Origin: CAZBGL01 sp964491375 | GTDB lineage: Bacteria > Desulfobacterota > Deferrisomatia > Deferrisomatales > Deferrisomataceae | Reading direction: 5' to 3' | Assembly (NCBI GenBank): GCA_964491375.1 | Contig: CAZBGL010000322.1 | Coordinates: forward strand, 1-8,485 | Length of the DNA stretch: 8,485 nucleotides | Part shown: positions 1 through 5,658 of the stretch, in pieces | How the letters are laid out: every line of letters starts with the position of its first letter | How positions within the stretch are numbered: position 1 is the stretch's first letter | Notes under the pieces: generated by a model | Seen by the model: the letters and a program-made list of their open reading frames with translations, nothing else | Database searches by the model: none | Told to the model about the DNA's origin: nothing | Position numbers and translations under genes: made by a program

Positions 1-308
1 GAGCACCGCCTCCCCACATCCGCGCCAGGCCCCCGGGCGGCGCGGCCATCCCGCTTCCCGGCGACATCACCCCACCCGCGGTTCAGCACCCGGTTCGCCA
101 GCGGCACGGTGCCGCGGCGAAACAGGATACCGGACTTCCCGGCCTCCGGGGCCCCCGTTCCCTCGCACGGCGCGACGAACTCCGCTTCGTCTCCCGCAAC
201 GATCGCAGCGGAAGCACCGCGACGCCCCACCGGGGCGGGAGCCGCGCGAGCGGCAGGAAGGCCGCGCGCCGTCGCACCAGCCCAGCGGAGACTCTGCCGT
301 TTGGCTCC
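1..308. other. Leader region with no convincing gene
   Basis: About 300 bases of very GC-rich sequence before the first promoter. Frame 1 of the + strand is open from the window edge to a TGA at 310-312, and two minus-strand frames are also open. All give low-complexity Pro/Ala/Arg/Ser-rich translations with no recognisable domain and no good ribosome-binding site, as expected by chance at this base composition. A small GC hairpin (CGCCCC, ACC, GGGGCG at 223-237) is visible but has no T run. The stretch could include the 3' end of a gene whose body lies left of the window; this cannot be excluded. Confidence 0.5.
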
Positions 309-336
309 TTGACGCATGAAAAAAATCGGGTATAGT
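309..336 (+). promoter_or_regulatory. Sigma70-type promoter for genes 1 and 2
   Basis: TTGACG (309-314) and TATAGT (331-336) each match the housekeeping consensus at five of six positions and are separated by 16 bp. They sit at the start of an AT-rich island in an otherwise GC-rich sequence, about 70 bases before the gene 1 start. Transcription would begin near 342-346, giving a leader of roughly 65 nt. No other promoter-like sequence was seen between genes 1 and 2, so this one probably drives both. Confidence 0.65.
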
Positions 337-347
337 GCACAAAACAT

Positions 348-370
348 GACTATTTTAGTATTATTTAGTC
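348..370 (+). promoter_or_regulatory. AT-rich imperfect palindrome in the gene 1 leader
   Basis: GACTA (348-352) and TAGTC (366-370) are inverted repeats flanking an AT-rich centre, and the left half contains a smaller palindrome ACTA-TTT-TAGT (349-359). The two halves also resemble each other as direct repeats (TATTTTAGT and TTATTTAGT). The element lies just downstream of the predicted transcription start, a position typical of a repressor site. It could equally be an A+T-rich initial transcribed region with no regulator. No family of regulator is recognised. Confidence 0.3.
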
Positions 371-394
371 TCGGGCTGGCTCCTAACCCCCACC

Positions 395-406
395 GGAGGA
401 AGGAGG
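395..406 (+). promoter_or_regulatory. Ribosome-binding site that fixes the gene 1 start
   Basis: A double Shine-Dalgarno run, GGAGG at 395-399 and again at 402-406, precedes ATG 409. The first copy has a normal 9-nt spacing; the second is only 2 nt away and is probably too close to act. In-frame ATGs further upstream (316 and 346) have no such site, and the one at 316 lies inside the promoter. This supports 409 as the start. Confidence 0.7.
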
Positions 407-408
407 CC

Positions 409-1806
409 ATGGGAACGCGCACGAAACCGAGAACGGGACGGATATCGGCGGGCCTCCGGAGATGGCCCGGTTTCATCGCCATCTTGGCCGCAGGGCTCGG
501 AGTCCGGGCCGGATCCGCGGCCGCCGCGGGCTGGGCGGAGAGGCCGGATTTTTCGGAAGCCGCCGTGGTCGTCGACTTCGACGATCTCCAGCCGGGGCAG
601 GAGGTGGCCGCCCAGTACCGGTTGCAGGGGGTGACCCTGTCCACGGGCGCAGGGCAGCCCCTCACCGTGCAGGACGCCGGGCAGGCGAACCTGGGAGCCG
701 TGTCCGCGCCCCACGTGGCCGTAGCCGAGGGGGGCAACACGGTGGTCCTCCGGTTCGAGCACGGGGTGGAGCGCGTGGGCGTGTACGTGCTGGGCTCGTT
801 CGGCCCCAACGACGCGGTGCTGCTTCGCACCTACGACGAGGCCGGGCAGGACGTGTACACCGCGGTGTACACGCCGCCCGGCGACCCGTACACCCCCACG
901 CTCTCCAGCGGGTTCGAGGTGACCGCACCGCCCAGCTCGGTGACGGCCGCGTTCATCGGGGTGCAGGCGGACAAGCCCGTGATCCGGCGGGCCGTGCTGG
1001 AGCTTCCCCAGGGCCTCACCCCGGCGATCGACGACGTGGTCTTCGAGCCCGCCCCTCCGGACGGCGCGGCCGCGGATCTGGCGGCCGCGCTGGGGAGCGC
1101 CGACGCCGACCCGGGCTCCCGGATCGAGGCCATCGAGGCGGCGCTCGTACAGCCCGGCCCGGCCGCGGCCCGGGCCCTGCGGGACGCGGTCGAAAACCCG
1201 GACCTGGACCCCTACGTGCGCGAGCGGGCGGCCCTGGCCCTGATCGACCTGGCCGATCCCCAGGCCATCCCGGTGCTGGCCCGGGTGGCCCGGGAGACCT
1301 CCGACCCCTACCTGCGCATGGCCGCCCACCAGGCCGTGTGGGCCCTGCGCAAGGCGTTCCCCATGCCCGATCCGCCGGTGGTCGAGATCGTGCCGCCCCA
1401 GGGCCCGGTCTCGCCCGACCAGCCGTTCGAGCTCACTGCCAAGATCACCTGGCCCGTGGCCCGGAAGAGCGTGCAGGCCCGGCTGGTGGCCGGAAAGGGC
1501 CTGTCGTTGCGGGGCGGGGCAGGGGGAACAGCCTTCAGCGGCCCCGTGGAGGCGGGCCAGACCCTGGTGCTCGCCGGGTCGTTCCAGGCCGAGTCCGTGT
1601 GGACCGCGGGCCCGGAGGGCGGCAAGGAGGTCCGGTCCGAACAGGCCGGGATCGACGTGGTGGTGCGGGTGAACGACGGTCCGGTGGACATCGCCACGTA
1701 CCGGGTGCCGGTGTACGTGGACTTCGCCCAGGGCACGGTCTCCACGGCCGAACCCCAGGTGCAGGAGCCCTCGGACCACCTGATCGAGGGAGGTCAGCAG
1801 CCATGA
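409..1806 (+). CDS. Secreted beta-sandwich / HEAT-repeat protein, function unknown
   Basis: A 465-residue exported protein of unknown function. Residues 1-40 form a signal peptide: an Arg/Lys-rich start, a hydrophobic core (FIAILAAGLGV) and an Ala-rich cleavage region. Residues about 49-220 read as a beta-sandwich (jelly-roll-like) domain, opening with VVVDFDDLQPGQEV and closing with AIDDVVFE, a pattern common in exported proteins with PEP-CTERM-type or carbohydrate-binding-like folds. Residues about 235-318 are helical with one or two HEAT-like units (YVRERAALALIDLADPQAIP, then YLRMAAHQAVWALRKAF). Residues about 322-445 form a second beta-rich, Ig-like domain. There is no membrane anchor or sorting tail. 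The stop overlaps the next start (ATGA), so the protein is made with the metalloprotease and may be its partner, inhibitor or substrate adaptor; that role is inference. HEAT repeats usually mediate protein-protein contacts. Confidence 0.85.
   Translation: MGTRTKPRTGRISAGLRRWPGFIAILAAGLGVRAGSAAAAGWAERPDFSEAAVVVDFDDLQPGQEVAAQYRLQGVTLSTGAGQPLTVQDAGQANLGAVSAPHVAVAEGGNTVVLRFEHGVERVGVYVLGSFGPNDAVLLRTYDEAGQDVYTAVYTPPGDPYTPTLSSGFEVTAPPSSVTAAFIGVQADKPVIRRAVLELPQGLTPAIDDVVFEPAPPDGAAADLAAALGSADADPGSRIEAIEAALVQPGPAAARALRDAVENPDLDPYVRERAALALIDLADPQAIPVLARVARETSDPYLRMAAHQAVWALRKAFPMPDPPVVEIVPPQGPVSPDQPFELTAKITWPVARKSVQARLVAGKGLSLRGGAGGTAFSGPVEAGQTLVLAGSFQAESVWTAGPEGGKEVRSEQAGIDVVVRVNDGPVDIATYRVPVYVDFAQGTVSTAEPQVQEPSDHLIEGGQQP
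852..873. repeat. 22-bp perfect palindrome inside gene 1
   Basis: CGTGTACACCG followed directly by its reverse complement CGGTGTACACG, with no spacer. It encodes the peptide repeat VYT-A-VYT and consists of two copies of GTGTACAC, itself a palindrome, around a CGCG centre. The repeated codons explain much of the symmetry, so a regulatory role is not required, though it could form a cruciform or bind a dimeric protein. Confidence 0.6.
1788..1806 (+). promoter_or_regulatory. Translational coupling site between genes 1 and 2
   Basis: GGGAGG (1788-1793) stands 9 nt before the gene 2 ATG (1803-1805), and that ATG overlaps the gene 1 stop TGA (1804-1806). Overlaps of this ATGA kind let terminating ribosomes restart on the next gene and usually mark proteins made in matched amounts. 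The site also decides the gene 2 start: the same frame is open back to before 462, but the extension is Arg/Gly-rich shadow sequence of gene 1, whereas ATG 1803 starts a clear signal peptide. Confidence 0.8.
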
Positions 1807-4800
1807 CGGCGCAGCGCTTTGTCGTTTGGGCCTGCGGGCTCCTGGCGGGTGCGCTCCTGGCGGCCGCACCGGCCCAGGCCCGTTTCGTGCTCACGGGAAC
1901 CCTGTACTACCAGGACGGCAACGTCCAGAGCACGCCGTCCGGGCCGTCCCTGGTGCCCGGCACCGAGCGCTGGGTTCCGGCCCGGTACGTGAAGGTCGAG
2001 GTGGTGGCGGATCCCCCGCCTGGAACCAACCAGGAGCCGGTGCTCGGCCGGGGGTACACCGACCGGTTCGGCCGGTTCGCGTTCAGCGTGGATCCCCTGG
2101 GCGCGACGGGGGGCACGGGATCCGTCGCCCGGGTGGTGGCCGAGGTGGACAACCGCTGGATGCGGATCTGGGCCGACACCGACTGCGTCAACGAGCGGCT
2201 GCGCCGAAAGCTCGCGGACGTGGACCTGCTCTCCGCGTGGACGAGCGGCCGGCTCGACCTGGGCCGGATCGACGTGCCGGCCGAGTGGACCACCCTGGAG
2301 GTGGGGGAGTGCCTGGCCGGAACGAAGGAGATCGTGGTGTCGTTCGCGGGCGCCCTGAACGTGAACGAGACCGTGCAGATCGCCTGGCGCCACATGGAGG
2401 ACAACCGGGACCCGGCCGAGGACGACACGATCGGCGAGGTCACCATCGAGTACTGCGACGAGGCGTGGAACCACTACTTCACCGACCTGGTGCTCACCTG
2501 CTCGAACTCCGCCAGCGACGGCCTCGACTACGGGTACGTGGACGAGACGGTGATCCACGAGTACTTCCACCACCTCCAGTACGAGATCAGCACCTGGGAC
2601 GGCCACGAGGGCTCGCACACCCTGTGCACCGAGACGGACACCGACGAGTGGAACGACCCGGAGTTCGCCTTTTCGGAGGCGTTCCCCACCTATGCGGCGC
2701 TGTACCTGATCGCCCAGAACCCCGATCTGAGCTCCGTGCGCGTGGCCTCGCTGATGACCGGCCCCTCCCCGGACAACCCGTGTGCGAGCATCACGTGGAG
2801 GGACACCGAGGACGACGAGCGCTGGATCTCGGTGGAGGGGAACATCCTGGCCGTGCTGTGGGACCTCTCGGACGGTCTCGGCTCGGAGACCGAACCCTGG
2901 GACGTCGTGGACGGCGAGGCCCTGGAGGGGCACCGCACGATCCTCCAGATCTTCGACCGGGAACTCGACCCCTCGGGCCCGTACAACATCTTTGCGGACG
3001 CGCCGGATCTCACCGACCTCTACTTGGCCTGGACCCGACGCATGGGATCGGACAGCCTGGCCCGGGGTCAGCCCGGCCTGGACGCCCTGCTCAACGCCGT
3101 GGGGATCATCCCGCACGGCGACGCCTACCGCGTGCCCGGAACGCGCAGCATCGTGGGTCCGGCGCCCGCGCCTCCCTCGGCCGACAGCGGCTCCCCTCCC
3201 CTGTTCGCCCTGCGGAGCGCGGCGTACGATCCGGACACCCGGCGACAGGACCTGCGCGCCTCGTGGTCCTTTGCCCGGTGGGCTCGCGGGCCCGGACGGA
3301 CGTCCTCGTCCGCTTCGTTCGAGGCGTTCAGTCTGCCCATCGGCGTCACCAACATCGGATGGAGCAATATGGGGGTGGACGACCTGCCCAGGTACGGAAG
3401 CGATCCCAGCGAGGCCTCGTTCGAGGTGCGGGAGCTCCCCGGCGCGCCGGCGTGGCTCTCCGTGTCCCCCGGCTCCGGGGGCCTCCGTTCCCCCCCTTCG
3501 TTCCAGCGGCTGACGTTCTCGTTCGACCCCGAGGCCATGCCCTCGGGCGTGCTCACCGAGGTGGATACCGGGGTCGAGGTGGCGTTCGACATCCAGGCCA
3601 CCCCCGAGGACGTCGCCGAGACCTGGACCATCGGCCTGGCCCTCCTCCTCGTGGACGGCCCGGACGACGACCCCGACCGGGACGGCCTGACGAGCCGCGA
3701 GGAGCTCATATGGTACCGCAACGAGAGGGGCGGCTCGACCGTGGCGTGCCTGGACCCCACCGTGCCGGACTCGGACGACGACGGCCTGAGCGACGGCGTC
3801 GAGAGGCGCGAGGGGACCGCCCCCTGTTTGGAGGACACCGATGGGGACGGGGCCACGGACCGGTTCGAGGTCGAGAACCGCCGGTGGGGATGCTTCCGGC
3901 CCACCTGGTGGGATCCGGACGCCGGCCCGGGCGAGGACCGGGACGGGGACGGCATGACCAACCGGGAGGAGTGGCGGCGGGGGCTCGATCCGTGCTCGGG
4001 CGACACCGACGGAGACGGCGTGCTGGACGGCGGGGACAACTGCCCCGACGTGGCCAACGCCGGCCAGGAAGATCTGGACGGCGACGGCGAGGGCGATGCC
4101 TGCGACCCGGACGACGACGGCGACGGTGCGCCGGACTGGTTCGACGTGGCCCCCTCCGATCCCGGGCGGTCGGTGCCCGAGGCGATCGAGGTCGCCCACG
4201 ACGTGTTCCAGGCCTTGGGAAGCTTCCAGGGGCTGTTCGTGCCCCCGGCCCTGGGACCCGATCTTCCGGACCCCACCGACCCGGCGGGCCGGCCTGGTCT
4301 CCTGTTCCGGGACCCGGAATCCGGCGCCGTGGGCGTGGCCGGCACCCATCTCCAGACCCTGTGGACCGTGAGGGGGGCCGACCTGGGTTTCGGGCCTGGC
4401 GACCGGTTCGGCGAGGCCGCCGTGGCCGTGCCCGACCGGAACGGTGACGGCGTGGACGACCTGGCCGTCGGGGTCCCCGGCTTCGATCCGGCGGGCGGCC
4501 TGGAGGATGCCGGCGCGGTGGTGTTCGTCTCGGGGAAGGACGGCGGAGAGATCGGCCGGGTGGAGGGCACCGTGGCCGGCGGCCGCCTGGGCAGTCGCCT
4601 CGCATGGGACGGCGGGGCCGTGGCGGCGTCCGCCCCCGGAGGCGCCCAAGTGGCGGGCGCGGTGTACCGGGTGGACGAGACGGGCGTGCTGGCCCGGTGG
4701 AGCGCGGGGAAACCGGGCGACGGGTTCGGCTCGGCGCTCGCCCTCCTGGCCGACCGGGACGGCGACGGCGTAAGGGATCTCGCCGTGGGCGCCCCGGACG

Positions 4801-5498
4801 AGGGTCCGGGCACGGTCTATCGGGTGGGCACCCCGGGCCTGGCCCCGGAGGTCCTGGCCCGGGGCCAGGACCCGGGCGAGCGGTTCGGCGCCTCGCTCGC
4901 CAACGCGGGCGACGTGAACGGCGACGGGGTGGACGACCTCCTGGTGGGGGCTCCAGGCGCGGCCGGCATCCAGGGGGCCGGGCGGCGTACCCCCCAGCAG
5001 GCCGGGGCCGCGGGCCGGGCCGCGTTGGTGGACGGGGCCTCGGGCCAGGCGATCTGGCAGATCCGGGGTCAGACGGGCGAGGAACTGGGCGCCTCGGTCG
5101 CGCGGCTCGATCTTCCGGACGGGGGCAGTCTGCTTCTCGTGGGGGCCCCCGGCTCCGACCCCGAGGGGCTCGCGGACGCCGGAGGGGCTTACGTGATCGA
5201 GCCCTCCCGGGGCGCGCCCGTGGCGTTCGTGCCCGGCGAGCAGGCCGGCGCCGGCCTGGGCGCCGAGGTGCATCCGGGACCGGATCTCAACGGCGACGGC
5301 ATGGGATCCGTAGCACTGGGTTCACCGGCCGGCGGCCGGGTGGTGTTCTTCGAGGTCCCATACGCAGACCGGGTTTCCCCGGGGGCGCCCGGAGGGAACG
5401 ACGAAGCCGCGACGCCGGCCAGCCCCGAGAACGGCACCGGGCCCGGTGCAGGAGGGGGCGGGGGAGGCGGCTGTTTCCTTCGGGCTCTCGGCCCGTAA
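1803..5498 (+). CDS. Secreted modular zinc metalloprotease with TSP3 and FG-GAP repeats
   Basis: A 1231-residue exported protein. Residues 1-26 are a Sec signal peptide with cleavage likely after AQA. Residues about 27-120 resemble a carboxypeptidase-regulatory (transthyretin-like) beta domain, with the signature YTDRFGRFAF at 85-94. The catalytic domain spans about 185-400: HEYFH at 252-256 gives two zinc-binding His and the catalytic Glu253; Glu292 in FSEAF is the probable third ligand, as in gluzincins; EGNILAVLWDLSDG follows. Several Cys suggest disulfides. Residues about 545-610 look BACON-like (WLSVSPGSGG from 551). Residues 621-787 are Asp-rich thrombospondin type 3 calcium repeats, including a canonical unit with C747 and C767. 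Residues about 866-1195 hold six FG-GAP-like propeller units, four with a DxNGDG-type calcium loop (878, 984, 1037, 1161). The tail is G1217-G1223, then C1224 and FLRALGP. The protease call is firm; substrate and exact peptidase family are unknown. Confidence 0.9.
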   Translation: MTAQRFVVWACGLLAGALLAAAPAQARFVLTGTLYYQDGNVQSTPSGPSLVPGTERWVPARYVKVEVVADPPPGTNQEPVLGRGYTDRFGRFAFSVDPLGATGGTGSVARVVAEVDNRWMRIWADTDCVNERLRRKLADVDLLSAWTSGRLDLGRIDVPAEWTTLEVGECLAGTKEIVVSFAGALNVNETVQIAWRHMEDNRDPAEDDTIGEVTIEYCDEAWNHYFTDLVLTCSNSASDGLDYGYVDETVIHEYFHHLQYEISTWDGHEGSHTLCTETDTDEWNDPEFAFSEAFPTYAALYLIAQNPDLSSVRVASLMTGPSPDNPCASITWRDTEDDERWISVEGNILAVLWDLSDGLGSETEPWDVVDGEALEGHRTILQIFDRELDPSGPYNIFADAPDLTDLYLAWTRRMGSDSLARGQPGLDALLNAVGIIPHGDAYRVPGTRSIVGPAPAPPSADSGSPPLFALRSAAYDPDTRRQDLRASWSFARWARGPGRTSSSASFEAFSLPIGVTNIGWSNMGVDDLPRYGSDPSEASFEVRELPGAPAWLSVSPGSGGLRSPPSFQRLTFSFDPEAMPSGVLTEVDTGVEVAFDIQATPEDVAETWTIGLALLLVDGPDDDPDRDGLTSREELIWYRNERGGSTVACLDPTVPDSDDDGLSDGVERREGTAPCLEDTDGDGATDRFEVENRRWGCFRPTWWDPDAGPGEDRDGDGMTNREEWRRGLDPCSGDTDGDGVLDGGDNCPDVANAGQEDLDGDGEGDACDPDDDGDGAPDWFDVAPSDPGRSVPEAIEVAHDVFQALGSFQGLFVPPALGPDLPDPTDPAGRPGLLFRDPESGAVGVAGTHLQTLWTVRGADLGFGPGDRFGEAAVAVPDRNGDGVDDLAVGVPGFDPAGGLEDAGAVVFVSGKDGGEIGRVEGTVAGGRLGSRLAWDGGAVAASAPGGAQVAGAVYRVDETGVLARWSAGKPGDGFGSALALLADRDGDGVRDLAVGAPDEGPGTVYRVGTPGLAPEVLARGQDPGERFGASLANAGDVNGDGVDDLLVGAPGAAGIQGAGRRTPQQAGAAGRAALVDGASGQAIWQIRGQTGEELGASVARLDLPDGGSLLLVGAPGSDPEGLADAGGAYVIEPSRGAPVAFVPGEQAGAGLGAEVHPGPDLNGDGMGSVALGSPAGGRVVFFEVPYADRVSPGAPGGNDEAATPASPENGTGPGAGGGGGGGCFLRALGP

Positions 5499-5514
5499 GA
5501 GGTACGGGGCCTTT

Positions 5515-5555
5515 CTGCGCGGGGCCGGCCGGGGGCACCGGCCGGCCCCGCGCAG
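5515..5555 (+). terminator. Strong GC hairpin after gene 2, probable terminator
   Basis: Two perfectly complementary 18-base arms (5515-5532 and 5538-5555) around a GGGCA loop, 16 bases past the gene 2 stop. Sixteen of the 18 pairs are G-C. There is no T run directly after it, so it is not a textbook intrinsic terminator; it may work with a termination factor or protect the 3' end of the message. The only short T run nearby (CTTT, 5511-5514) lies on the left, where its complement would read as A's. Confidence 0.6.
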
Positions 5556-5571
5556 CCAAGCGCCGGCAACC

Positions 5572-5587
5572 TCTTGACATTTCAAGA
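5572..5587 (+). promoter_or_regulatory. Inverted repeat over the probable -35 of gene 3
   Basis: TCTTGA (5572-5577) and TCAAGA (5582-5587) are inverted repeats with a 4-base spacer. They overlap a perfect -35 hexamer TTGACA (5574-5579). A downstream -10 is poor: the expected 16-18 bp spacing lands on TTTGGG-like sequence. A weak -10 with a palindrome on the -35 is what an activated or repressed promoter can look like, but with 6-bp arms the repeat could also be chance. It is the only AT-containing stretch in the 160-base gap before gene 3. Confidence 0.35.
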
Positions 5588-5658
5588 AACCTCTGTTTGG
5601 GTGCCATTACTTTCCACCTTTTCCCGCAACAGGCCAGGCGCCCGACCGGAGGTCCCCC

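Noticed and set aside
223..237. Hairpin CGCCCC-ACC-GGGGCG as a terminator of an upstream gene
   Set aside because: Six-bp GC stems arise often by chance at this composition, and there is no T run or identified upstream gene.
67..342. Small overlapping open frames on both strands in the leader region
   Set aside because: All give Pro/Arg/Ala-rich low-complexity peptides without a ribosome-binding site or recognisable features, and the minus-strand ones begin inside the gene 1 promoter.
316..408. Upstream in-frame starts for gene 1 at ATG 316 or ATG 346
   Set aside because: ATG 316 lies between the -35 and -10 of the promoter and would not be transcribed from it. ATG 346 would be leaderless and has no ribosome-binding site. 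ATG 409 has a strong Shine-Dalgarno and begins a clear signal peptide.
462..1802. Extension of the gene 2 frame upstream to 462
   Set aside because: The extension is Arg/Gly-rich sequence out of frame with gene 1, without domain likeness. ATG 1803 has a ribosome-binding site and starts a signal peptide.
1794..5273. Very long minus-strand open frame (1159 codons) opposite gene 2
   Set aside because: High G+C removes stops from antisense frames. The translation is His/Arg/Gly/Val-rich with no domain, whereas the + frame has coherent domains throughout.
5472..5570. Frameshifted full-length CFI-box after the gene 2 glycine run
   Set aside because: I read the other two frames past the Cys codon and found no IATAAYG-like sequence, so the short tail appears to be native rather than a broken longer one.
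5605..5610. CATTAC as the -10 element for gene 3
   Set aside because: It lies 25 bp from TTGACA, too far for a sigma70 promoter, and matches the consensus at only three positions.
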